The translations under genes and the position numbers were made by a program. From Lachnospiraceae bacterium (GTDB lineage: Bacteria > Bacillota > Clostridia > Lachnospirales > Lachnospiraceae), in the NCBI GenBank assembly GCA_028692975.1, contig JAQUWF010000025.1, positions 1 through 37,163 on the forward strand: a DNA stretch of 37,163 bases. The letters are read 5' to 3'. Below the pieces are notes generated by a model. The model made no database searches, was not told the origin of the DNA, and saw nothing but the letters and a program-made list of their open reading frames with translations. Shown one piece after another: positions 22,849 through 30,608 of this stretch. How positions within the stretch are numbered: position 1 is the stretch's first letter; each line of letters begins with the position of its first letter.

Positions 22849-25497
22849 ATGGAAAAGAAAAAATCAGAATTTGACAAAGTATTTAGTGCCTGGGACATCC
22901 TGGCTATCGCCTTTGGGGCTATGATCGGCTGGGGCTGGGTCGTATCTTCCGGAGAATGGATTTCTGCAGGCGGTGTGTTGGGAGCGGCCATCGGTTTTGC
23001 CATTGGTGGTATTATGATTTTCTTCGTAGGCCTGACCTATGCGGAACTGACCGCTGCCATGCCACAGTGCGGCGGCGAGCATGTGTTTAGCTTTAAGGCC
23101 ATGGGACCTATTGGTTCTTATGTTTGTACCTGGGCGATTATCCTGGGGTATGTCAGTGTTGTGTGCTTTGAAGCATGTGCGCTGCCCACGATTATCACTT
23201 ACATTTATCCGGGATTTTTACAGGGTTATCTGTACACGGTAGCCGGATTTGATATTTATGCATCCTGGCTGGTAGTTGCCATTATTGCTGCTGTTTTCAT
23301 TACCTATATCAATATCCGGGGCGCCAAGACGGCTGCCACCTTGCAGACCGTATTGACCGTGATCATCGGTGGTGTAGGTATCCTGCTTATTGTGGCTTCT
23401 GTGTTCAGCGGCGACGTGAGCAATCTGGAGGGACAGTTGTTTGTGGGCGACTCCGCAGGCGGCATCCTGAATTCCGTATTCCATGTAGCATTGATGACTC
23501 CATTCTTCTTCATTGGTTTTGACGTTATTCCGCAGGCCGCTGAGGAAATCAATGTTCCATTGAAAAAGATTGGAAAGATCATGATTCTTTCTATTGTATT
23601 GGCTGTTTCTTTCTACGCATTAATTATCATCGGTGTTGGATACGTGATGAACAGTACCGATATCGCAAATTCCATGGGCGGGTCCGGGCTGGTTACTGCA
23701 GACGCCATGGCGAAGGCATTTAACAGCAGCATCATGTCCAAGGTTCTGATCGTAGGAGGTATGTGCGGTATCGTTACCAGCTGGAATTCTTTCCTCATTG
23801 GCGGCAGCCGTGCCATGTATTCCATGGCTGAATCTTATATGATTCCCCGTTTCTTCGTGAAATTACATAAGAAATATAAAACTCCGGTAAATGCCCTGTA
23901 CCTTATCGGTGGATTGTCTGTGATCGCTCCGTTGTTTGGGCGAAAGATGCTGGTGTGGATCGTGGATGCGGGTAACTTTGGATGCTGCGTGGCTTACTGT
24001 ATGGTCGCAATTTCCTTTGTGATCCTGCGGACGAAAGAACCAAAGATGCCGCGGCCTTACAAGGTGAAAAATTACAAGTTGGTGGGAGGCATCGCCATCG
24101 TCATGTCCGGTATTATGGTTGCCATGTATTTGATTCCGGGTTCCGGATGTGCGCTGGTATGGGAAGAATGGGTTATGGCAGGTGGCTGGGCCGTGCTTGG
24201 TGTTGTTTTCTGCATTGCATGTAAGGTAAAATACAAGGATCTTTTTGGCTCGCATATGGACGTGGAAGTTGATGAGCTGAATGTGACGGATGATACCCAG
24301 GCGGCTTTCGAGGCAGCATTGCAGACGGCCACTGGGGGATGTGTGGCAGAGGAAGCGGCTGTGTCTGTGAATTTCTCTTATTTCCTGCCGGTAAATGTTG
24401 TATTTGGCTGGGGTAAGGTAAAGCAGGTGGGTGAACTGACGAAACCTTATGGGAAGAAGGTCCTGATCGTAACAGGTAAGAGCAGTGCGAAGAAATCGGG
24501 TCTTTATGACAGGGTAAATGACAGCCTGCAAGCGGCTGGGCTGGCGACAGCACTGTTTGACAAAGTGGAACAGAATCCGTTGACTACCACGGCGGAAGAA
24601 GGTGCGGCTTTTGCAAAAGCGAATGACTGCGATGTGGTAGTCGCCATCGGTGGCGGAAGTATCATGGATTGTGCCAAGGCCATTGCTTTCCTGGCGCTGA
24701 ATGAAGGGGATGTGAATGGTTACATCTTTAATAGAAAGAAGAGTGATGTTGCGCTGCCGCTGGTATTGATTCCCACGACCTGCGGTACCGGTTCGGAAGG
24801 TAATGGGTTCGCCGTGCTGACCAATCCGGAGACCGGGGACAAGAAATCTCTGCGGTGTAATGCTATCGTGGCGAAGGTTTCCATCGTGGATCCGGAGTGC
24901 ATGACGACGATGCCGAAAAAGGTGCTGGCTTCGGTTGGATTTGATGCGCTGTGTCATAGCATGGAGGCATATACCTCTAAGATCGCACAGCCTTTTACGG
25001 ACACACTCAGTGTGTATGCCATGGAGCTTTTGGCGGAGAACCTGGTCAAGGTATACCGCGGCGAGGGTGGTCAGGAGGCCTGGGAGAAGGTTACCTTGGC
25101 AAGTACTATTGGCGGTATGGTGATTAATACGGCAGGTGTTACTTTGGCGCACGGTATGGAACATCCTGCCAGCGGCTTGAAGGATATTGTCCATGGGCAT
25201 GGCCTGGCGGCGCTGACTCCGGCGGTTATTGATGCTTCTTATAAAGGAGATCATTTTAAGTTTGCGAAGATTGCGCGGATCTTTGGCGGGGTGACTGCGG
25301 AAGATTGTGGTGCGAAGATTCGGACGCTGCTGCGGAAGCTGGATATGGAGATGAAATTGTCGGATCTGGGATTGTCGGAAGCGGATATTCCGTGGATGGC
25401 GGAGAATTGTATGAAGGTTTCGGCGGCGGGTGTTGCTAATAACCCGGTGGTGTTTAGTATGGAAGAGATTGCGGGGATTTATAGGGAGGCTATGTAG
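22849..25497 (+). CDS. Fusion: APC-family amino-acid permease + iron-type alcohol dehydrogenase
   Basis: One uninterrupted 882-residue frame joins two full proteins. Residues 1 to about 455 are an APC-superfamily permease of about twelve helices (SAWDILAIAFGAMIGWGWVV near the start, typical TM1 with the G-x-G stretch). Residues about 456-505 are a soluble linker. Residues 507-882 are a complete group III (iron-type) alcohol dehydrogenase with the NAD motif GGGSIMDCAKA near 600. Its metal ligands Asp699, His703, His768 and His782 have the same +4 and +14 spacing as in FucO-type enzymes. Both APC termini are cytosolic, so the enzyme faces the cytoplasm. Next to a GabT-like transaminase it may reduce the semialdehyde made from the imported amino acid (inference). 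SD GAGAGAGGG. Confidence 0.9.
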   Translation: MEKKKSEFDKVFSAWDILAIAFGAMIGWGWVVSSGEWISAGGVLGAAIGFAIGGIMIFFVGLTYAELTAAMPQCGGEHVFSFKAMGPIGSYVCTWAIILGYVSVVCFEACALPTIITYIYPGFLQGYLYTVAGFDIYASWLVVAIIAAVFITYINIRGAKTAATLQTVLTVIIGGVGILLIVASVFSGDVSNLEGQLFVGDSAGGILNSVFHVALMTPFFFIGFDVIPQAAEEINVPLKKIGKIMILSIVLAVSFYALIIIGVGYVMNSTDIANSMGGSGLVTADAMAKAFNSSIMSKVLIVGGMCGIVTSWNSFLIGGSRAMYSMAESYMIPRFFVKLHKKYKTPVNALYLIGGLSVIAPLFGRKMLVWIVDAGNFGCCVAYCMVAISFVILRTKEPKMPRPYKVKNYKLVGGIAIVMSGIMVAMYLIPGSGCALVWEEWVMAGGWAVLGVVFCIACKVKYKDLFGSHMDVEVDELNVTDDTQAAFEAALQTATGGCVAEEAAVSVNFSYFLPVNVVFGWGKVKQVGELTKPYGKKVLIVTGKSSAKKSGLYDRVNDSLQAAGLATALFDKVEQNPLTTTAEEGAAFAKANDCDVVVAIGGGSIMDCAKAIAFLALNEGDVNGYIFNRKKSDVALPLVLIPTTCGTGSEGNGFAVLTNPETGDKKSLRCNAIVAKVSIVDPECMTTMPKKVLASVGFDALCHSMEAYTSKIAQPFTDTLSVYAMELLAENLVKVYRGEGGQEAWEKVTLASTIGGMVINTAGVTLAHGMEHPASGLKDIVHGHGLAALTPAVIDASYKGDHFKFAKIARIFGGVTAEDCGAKIRTLLRKLDMEMKLSDLGLSEADIPWMAENCMKVSAAGVANNPVVFSMEEIAGIYREAM

Positions 25498-25504
25498 ATG
25501 TGGT

Positions 25505-25542
25505 GTGGGGACGCATCGTGGGGACGCATCGTCTGTCCCCAC
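25505..25542. repeat. REP-like palindrome with a duplicated 13-mer
   Basis: GTGGGGACGCATC is present twice in tandem (25505-25517, 25518-25530) and is followed by GTCTGTCCCCAC, so that GTGGGGAC and GTCCCCAC pair. It resembles, from memory, REP sequences linked to REP-associated transposases (Y1_Tnp). It begins 7 bases after the fusion gene stop and may serve as its terminator. Confidence 0.55.
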
Positions 25543-25688
25543 CGCCTTCTTTTCACAGCGCTACGTTCCCCTTCAACTAATCGCTAACTTCGACTAAGAG
25601 ACTCGGGAGAGCCCTCGTCTCTAAGTCTACGTAAGCGCTGGATTTTCAGGCTCACTGACGCTTTTTCTGTGAAAAGAAGGCGGTGGGG
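25537..25688. repeat. 152-bp element with perfect 22-bp terminal inverted repeats and nested hairpins
   Basis: The arms at 25537-25558 (CCCCACCGCCTTCTTTTCAC...) and 25667-25688 are exact reverse complements. Inside, CAGCGCTACG and CGTAAGCGCTG pair, and a third hairpin (GACTAAGAGAC...GTCTCTAAGTC, about 25594-25629) is centred near 25612. The whole piece can fold as one long cruciform or RNA. It contains no gene and looks like a miniature inverted-repeat element or a structured RNA. Confidence 0.7.
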
Positions 25689-25734
25689 CCAGGCGATGCT
25701 GGCGCACGCCAAAAGATGGGCAGATGTTCCGGTT

Positions 25735-26599
25735 GGGTAAGGAAGCGGGAGATGCCAGCAGCGTTACCCAAAAAGATGAGCAGGTTGGTGTGTGTGGAGC
25801 GTTTGTGCCTGCCGGTTGGGTAAGGGAGCGGGAATTTGATAGCGTCTTACCCAGGGAGACGAAGAAATTTTGATTTTGTGGTTGCGAAAACAGTCTGGCT
25901 GGGTAAGGGAGTAGTAGATGGCAGCGGCGTTACCCCAAAAGATAGGCGAGTTGGTGTGTGTGGAGCGTTTGTGCCTGCCGGTTGGGTAAGGGAGCGGGAA
26001 TTTGATAGCGTCTTACCCAGGGAGATGAAGAAATTTTGATTTTGTGGTTGCGAAAACAGTCTGGCTGGGTAAGGGAGTAGTAGATGGCAGCGGCGTTACC
26101 CAAAAAGATAGGCGAGTTGGTGTGTGTGGAGCGTTTGTGCCTGCCGGTTGGGTAAGGGAGCGGGAGTTTGATAGCGTCTTACCCAGGGAGACGAAGAAAT
26201 TTTGATTTTGTGGTTGCGAAAACAGTCTGGCTGGGTAAGGGAGTGGGAGATGGCAGCGGCGTTACCCAAAAAGATAGGCGAGTTGGTGTGTGTGGAGCGT
26301 TTGTGCCTGCCGGTTGGGTAAGGGAGCGGGAGTTTGATAGCGGGTTACCCAGAGAGACGAAGAAATTTTGATTTTGTGGTTGAGCAGGTATTCCGGTTGG
26401 GTAAGGGAGTAGTAGATGGCAGCGGCGTTACCCAAAAAGATAGGCGAGTTGGTGTGTGTGGAGCATTTGTGCCTGCTGGTTGGGTAAGAGAGCGGGGGTT
26501 TGATAGCGGATTACCCAATGAGATGAAGAAATTTTGTTTTTAGGTTTGTGGATGTAATTGTGTTGGGTAAATGGGAAAAATGAATAGCACATTTTACCC
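25735..26599. repeat. Tandem array: eleven 35-nt inverted repeats every 83 bp (166-bp unit x 5)
   Basis: GGGTAA begins an element at 25735, 25818, 25901, 25984, 26067, 26150, 26233, 26316, 26399, 26482 and 26565, exactly 83 bases apart each time. Each element is 35 nt and ends in TTACCC or CTTACCC. Two types alternate, differing in the inner text (type A with GTAGTAGATGGCAGCGGC-like, type B with CGGGAATTTGATAGCG-like), so the identical unit is 166 bp. The 48-bp linkers are nearly identical between units, and only the outer copies have diverged. Short open frames within it follow the repeat period and start with TTG; they have no SD and are not genes. With the two elements just before it, this fills the 1136-base gap 25498-26633. 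Confidence 0.9.
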
Positions 26600-26633
26600 A
26601 AAATAAAAATTATGTAGTATGGAGGAGATTATT

Positions 26634-27986
26634 ATGTTGAGAGATGCATTACCAGAGATTAAGACAGATGTATTACCGGGACCTAAGGCGCAGGGGATTT
26701 TTGAGCGGCGTAAAAATATTGTGCCGAATGCAATCGGGACGGCTTATCCTTGTGCCATTGACCATGCAGCGGGGGCTATGATTGAGGATGTGGACGGGAA
26801 TGTGTTCCTGGACTGGATCGGAGGCGTGGGTGTTTTGAATGTGGGGCATACGCATCCGGCACTGGTGGCAGCGGTGAAGGAGCAGGCAGATAAGTTCTTC
26901 CACAGCATGTTTAATATCACGACCCATGAAAAGTATCTGGAACTGGCGGAGAAACTGGCAGCAGTGGCGCCGATCAGGGAAGAGGAAAAGAAGGTTATGT
27001 TTGCAAACTCAGGTGCTGAGGCAGATGAGAATGCAGTGAAAATCGCCAAAGGCGCCACCAGAAGACCCAATATCATCGTTTTCTCCGGCGCATTCCATGG
27101 CAGAACAGTCATGACGATGACCATGACCGCAAAGAAAGCATATGCAGTGGGCATGGGGCCATTCCCGGATGGTGTTTACCGTGCGCAGTTCCCATATTTG
27201 TATCGCAAACCGGAAGGCATGACGGAGGAAACTTATATTGCGGAATGTGTAAAGAGCGTGGAGGATGTGTTCGAAAACTGCTCGCCGGCAGATTATGTGG
27301 CTGCCATCGTTATGGAGCCCCTACAGGGTGAAGGTGGATTTATCCCGGCACCTATTGAATTTGTGGGGGCTGTCCGCAAGATTTGTGATGAGAAGGGAAT
27401 CCTTCTGATCGCCGACGAGGTACAGTCCGGATTCGGACGTACAGGCAGACTGTTTGCCACGGAATACTGGAAAGAAGCTGGCTGCGCGCCAGATATTATA
27501 GCAACTGCAAAATCCATTGCGGGTGGTGTGCCTCTGTCCGCAGTCATTGCATCGAAAGAAGTCATGGACGCTGTTCCGGCAGGCACCATCGGCGGAACCT
27601 TTGGCGGAAATGCCATTGCGTGTGCCGCAGGTCTGGAAGTCCTGAAACTTATGGACGAAGGCCATCTGGTAGAACGAAGTGTTGAAATTGGCGAAAAAGC
27701 CACTGCAGCATTTAACGCTATGAAGGAAAAATATGAAGTAGTCGGTGACGTGCGTGGCCTGGGTGCTATGATCGGTGTGGAATTTGTCAAGGACAAAGCA
27801 TCCAAAGAGCCGAATGCAGATTTCGTTAAAAAATTCGTACAGGAATGTGCACAGCATGGACTTCTGGTGGAAAGTGCAGGTATCCACGGCAATGTAATCC
27901 GTTTCCTGGCACCATTGGTTATGACGGATGCCCAGTTGGAAGCAGGGCTGGGGATATTTGAGCATGCGATTAAGGCTTGTATGTAA
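26634..27986 (+). CDS. gabT: GabT-like class III omega-aminotransferase
   Basis: The 450-residue PLP enzyme resembles 4-aminobutyrate aminotransferases: VLNVGHTHPALVAAVKEQ, FANSGAEADENAVKIAK, FHGRTVMTMTMT, IVMEPLQGEGGF, LIADEVQSGFGRTG and the PLP lysine in ATAKSIAGGVPLSAV. GabT converts GABA and 2-oxoglutarate to succinic semialdehyde and glutamate; 5-aminovalerate or beta-alanine are other possible donors. The start at 26634 lies 8 bases from GGAGG. It follows the hairpin array and, upstream of that, the permease-dehydrogenase fusion that would import the donor and reduce the product. A strong terminator follows. Confidence 0.85.
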   Translation: MLRDALPEIKTDVLPGPKAQGIFERRKNIVPNAIGTAYPCAIDHAAGAMIEDVDGNVFLDWIGGVGVLNVGHTHPALVAAVKEQADKFFHSMFNITTHEKYLELAEKLAAVAPIREEEKKVMFANSGAEADENAVKIAKGATRRPNIIVFSGAFHGRTVMTMTMTAKKAYAVGMGPFPDGVYRAQFPYLYRKPEGMTEETYIAECVKSVEDVFENCSPADYVAAIVMEPLQGEGGFIPAPIEFVGAVRKICDEKGILLIADEVQSGFGRTGRLFATEYWKEAGCAPDIIATAKSIAGGVPLSAVIASKEVMDAVPAGTIGGTFGGNAIACAAGLEVLKLMDEGHLVERSVEIGEKATAAFNAMKEKYEVVGDVRGLGAMIGVEFVKDKASKEPNADFVKKFVQECAQHGLLVESAGIHGNVIRFLAPLVMTDAQLEAGLGIFEHAIKACM

Positions 27987-28008
27987 GTGGATAAAAGAAA
28001 CAGGTATG

Positions 28009-28046
28009 CGGCGGTTTTGGGGTGATACTCAGAACCGCCGTTTTTT
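28009..28046 (+). terminator. Terminator of gabT
   Basis: CGGCGGTT (28009-28016) pairs with AACCGCCG (28033-28040), extended inward to 13 pairs, then six T residues. Confidence 0.85.
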
Positions 28047-28107
28047 CATGGATTGTGTGTCAGGCTGTCAAATAAAAAACAAAAATTTATCGCAAGAAAT
28101 TTTCCCT

Positions 28108-28136
28108 TTGTATATTTCTCTCAAAAGCAATATAAT
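28108..28136 (+). promoter_or_regulatory. Promoter of the two-component operon
   Basis: TTGTAT (28108-28113) and a perfect TATAAT (28131-28136) are 17 bp apart, about 30 bases before the response regulator start. Confidence 0.75.
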
Positions 28137-28166
28137 GAACTCCAAAGAGGCATACAAGGAGGGTGA

Positions 28167-28859
28167 ATGAACATGAAACGGATATTTTTGGTGGAGGATG
28201 ACAGGGAAATAGCGAAGAATCTGTCGCGTCTGCTTTGTTCGGAAGGCTTTAACATCACCCATGCGTCCACTCAGATAGAGGCGGTGGATATGCTGGAGGA
28301 GAATAGATTTGATCTGGCACTGGTGGATATTTCACTGCCGGATGGGAATGGGTTTGCTGTTTGTACGGAAATCAAACAGACCCAGGCCATTCCTGTTATT
28401 TTTCTCACAGCTTCCGGTGATGAAGCCAGCGTGGTCACGGGGCTGAATATGGGCGCGGATGATTATATTACGAAACCATTCCGCCCGCGGGAGCTGATCG
28501 CGCGGATCAAGACGGCACTGCGCAAATACGGCAGCGCGCCATCTGCCTTTGATATGTGCGGACTGCATGTGGATACCAGTACGGGGGTAGTGAAAAAGGA
28601 CGATAGAGAAGTTTTTCTCTCGCCGCTGGAATATCGCCTGCTGCTAGTATTTATTAACAATCCAAGAAGTATCATTACCAGAGATCGCCTGCTGGACGAA
28701 CTGTGGGATGCGGCGGGCGAATTTGTCAACAATAACACATTAACCGTTTATATCAAGCGGCTGCGGGAGAAAATAGAGGAAGACCCGGGTGCTCCGCAGA
28801 TCATTCTGACTGTGCGGGGTACTGGATACCGGCTGGGAGGTAGTTATGTTTCGCAATAA
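28167..28859 (+). CDS. OmpR/PhoB-family response regulator
   Basis: This 230-residue regulator has a receiver domain (residues 4-115; acidic pair near 12, phospho-acceptor Asp54 in LVDISLPDG, Thr in FLTASG, Lys in KPFRP). A winged-helix output domain (about 130-228) ends in NNTLTVYIKRLREKIEEDP and VRGTGYRLG. It would bind direct repeats upstream of target promoters; a candidate series with 11-bp spacing lies before the ABC genes downstream. Two starts, 28167 and 28173, fit the AGGAGG. Its end overlaps the kinase gene by 14 bases. Confidence 0.93.
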   Translation: MNMKRIFLVEDDREIAKNLSRLLCSEGFNITHASTQIEAVDMLEENRFDLALVDISLPDGNGFAVCTEIKQTQAIPVIFLTASGDEASVVTGLNMGADDYITKPFRPRELIARIKTALRKYGSAPSAFDMCGLHVDTSTGVVKKDDREVFLSPLEYRLLLVFINNPRSIITRDRLLDELWDAAGEFVNNNTLTVYIKRLREKIEEDPGAPQIILTVRGTGYRLGGSYVSQ

Positions 28860-29874
28860 GGAGATTCAGCAGTTTACTGTTTGTTTTGTGCTGATTGCAG
28901 CCGCTTTTGCTGCGGCGGGTTTTCTGCTGCAGCCTGCGGCCGGAATACTGGTGCTTATCTTGGCCGCTGCCCTGGGCGTGGCTTTTTTTATTTTTACCAG
29001 GGCGTGCTATGAGAATATTGCCCGTATTGCTGACCAGATTGACTTGGTGCTGCATAGCGAGGATGAGTTGTTTATGACGGAGGCGGAGGAGGGCGAACTG
29101 TCCATTCTGCAAAGTGAAATCACCAAAATGACGGTGCGCATCCGAGAACAGAACCATGCGCTGAAGCAGGAGAAACAACATCTTGCAGATTCACTGGCGG
29201 ACATTGCCCACCAACTGCGCACGCCGCTTACCTCCGCCAATCTAATTTTGACACTGTTGAAGAAAAATCCGGATGAGCGGGAGCGGATGTCACTGCTGCG
29301 GGAAAATGAAGAATTATTTGCCCAGATGGACTGGCTGGTGACATCTTTGCTGAAACTTTCCCGTCTGGATGCGGGCATCATCACATTTCAGAAAACCCCT
29401 ATACCGGTGGCAGATCTGGTACAGGAGGCGGCTCGTCCGCTGGCTATTTCCATGGAACTGCATGATATCACTTTACAGATCCACGTGCCGGAGGAGGCGG
29501 AACTTCTGGGTGATATGGGCTGGCTTTCAGAGGCAATTCGGAACCTGCTCAAAAACTGTCTGGAAAGCATCAGCAATCAAGGGGGAATTGTCGTTTCCTG
29601 TGAGGATAATCTTCTTTTTACGGAAATTATCATCCATGACAGTGGTGCTGGTTTCCATAAGGAGGACCTGCCACATCTGTTTGACCGCTTTTACAGAGGA
29701 AAGCATACGAGTGCCACTGGATACGGAATCGGGCTGGCACTGTGCAAAAGCATTATTACCCGCCAGGGGGGAACGGTTACCGCAAAGAATCATCCAAAAG
29801 GCGGTGCTGTCTTTACCATTCGCTTTTCTAAAGTGACGGATCTGTCACGGAAAAGTCACAGAGATGTAAGTTGA
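28846..29874 (+). CDS. Sensor histidine kinase, intramembrane-sensing type
   Basis: The 342-residue kinase has two transmembrane helices (about residues 9-28 and 33-50) joined by a loop of only a few residues. It therefore has no extracellular sensor and probably reads a signal from within the membrane or from the neighbouring ABC transporter, as in Bce-type systems. An H-box IAHQLRTPLTSA with His122 is followed by the N box IRNLLKNCLESIS, the G1 box DSGAGF, the F box LPHLFDRFYRG and the G2 box GYGIGLAL. SD GGGAGG. Confidence 0.9.
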   Translation: MFRNKEIQQFTVCFVLIAAAFAAAGFLLQPAAGILVLILAAALGVAFFIFTRACYENIARIADQIDLVLHSEDELFMTEAEEGELSILQSEITKMTVRIREQNHALKQEKQHLADSLADIAHQLRTPLTSANLILTLLKKNPDERERMSLLRENEELFAQMDWLVTSLLKLSRLDAGIITFQKTPIPVADLVQEAARPLAISMELHDITLQIHVPEEAELLGDMGWLSEAIRNLLKNCLESISNQGGIVVSCEDNLLFTEIIIHDSGAGFHKEDLPHLFDRFYRGKHTSATGYGIGLALCKSIITRQGGTVTAKNHPKGGAVFTIRFSKVTDLSRKSHRDVS

Positions 29875-29886
29875 AAGTTCTATTAT
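29833..29886 (+). promoter_or_regulatory. Four 11-bp-spaced repeats and -10 box upstream of the ABC genes
   Basis: GTGAC (29833), GTCAC (29844), GTCAC (29855) and GTAAG (29866) recur every 11 bases, one helical turn, as expected for an OmpR/PhoB-type dimer binding on one face. A -10 TATTAT (29881-29886) follows, and the repeats cover the place of a -35, which is otherwise missing. This fits an activator-dependent promoter for the ABC operon, starting within the last codons of the kinase gene. Confidence 0.55.
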
Positions 29887-29918
29887 ATGAGTAAATCAAA
29901 AAGAAGGAGGCTCACGTA

Positions 29919-30608
29919 ATGGAGTTTTTAAAAATCGAAGATCTATGCAAACAATACGGCAAAGGGGAAAATGAGGTGATCGCTCTGGACCATGTTTCTC
30001 TTGCTATAGATAAGGGGGACTTTACTGCGATCATCGGCTCGTCCGGTTCCGGCAAATCCACCCTGCTGCATGCCATTGCTGGTGTGGATATTCCCACCAG
30101 CGGAAAAATCTATCTGGAGGGGCAGGACATCTATGACCAGAGCAATGAGAAACTGGCTATTTTCCGCAGACGGCAGGTGGGGCTGATCTACCAGTTCCAC
30201 AACTTGATTCCCACATTGAATGTGGTGGAAAATATAACATTGCCCATCCTTATGGATCGGAGGAAGGTGAACCAGGAACGGCTCAATGAGCTGCTGGAAT
30301 TGTTGGGCCTGCAGGATCGCAGAACGCACTTGCCCAACCAGCTCTCCGGCGGCCAGCAGCAGCGTGTGGCCATTGGCCGTTCGCTTATGAATGCCCCTGC
30401 GGTCATGCTGGCCGATGAGCCGACTGGCAGCCTGGACAGCCGCAATGGACAGGAAATCATCCGGCTGCTGAAAGAAAGCCATAAGAAATATCATCAGACG
30501 CTGATTATCGTTACCCACGATGAAAACATTGCCCTGCAGGCAGACCGTATTATCGGTATTGCTGACGGACAGGTGGTGCGGGATGAGAGGCAGGTGGCAC
30601 GGTCATGA
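29919..30608 (+). CDS. ABC exporter ATPase (MacB/LolD/BceA type)
   Basis: The 229-residue ATPase has Walker [10 protein letters not shown] (about residues 40-48), the Q-loop [16 protein letters not shown], the signature [15 protein letters not shown] near 145, Walker [14 protein letters not shown] near 166 and the switch His in VTHDEN. The wording is that of the family that drives FtsX-type permeases. The stop codon overlaps the permease ATG (ATGA), so the two are translationally coupled. With the upstream two-component genes this forms a detoxification-type module, probably against a membrane-active peptide (inference). Confidence 0.93.
   Translation: MEFLKIEDLCKQYGKGENEVIALDHVSLAIDKGDFTAIIGSSGSGKSTLLHAIAGVDIPTSGKIYLEGQDIYDQSNEKLAIFRRRQVGLIYQFHNLIPTLNVVENITLPILMDRRKVNQERLNELLELLGLQDRRTHLPNQLSGGQQQRVAIGRSLMNAPAVMLADEPTGSLDSRNGQEIIRLLKESHKKYHQTLIIVTHDENIALQADRIIGIADGQVVRDERQVARS

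Noticed and set aside
23863-25542. A 559-residue protein on the minus strand opposite the fusion gene
   Set aside because: It is the reverse reading of codon-biased DNA, rich in His, Arg and Gln, with no domain. The plus-strand fusion has intact motifs over the same region.
25836-26543. Three similar short proteins of 67-69 residues within the repeat array
   Set aside because: They begin with TTG, lack ribosome binding sites, recur at the repeat period and have no recognisable features. They are frames left open by the repeats.
25735-26599. CRISPR array
   Set aside because: The period is 83/166 bp and the linkers are as conserved as the repeats; there are no unique spacers and no cas genes.
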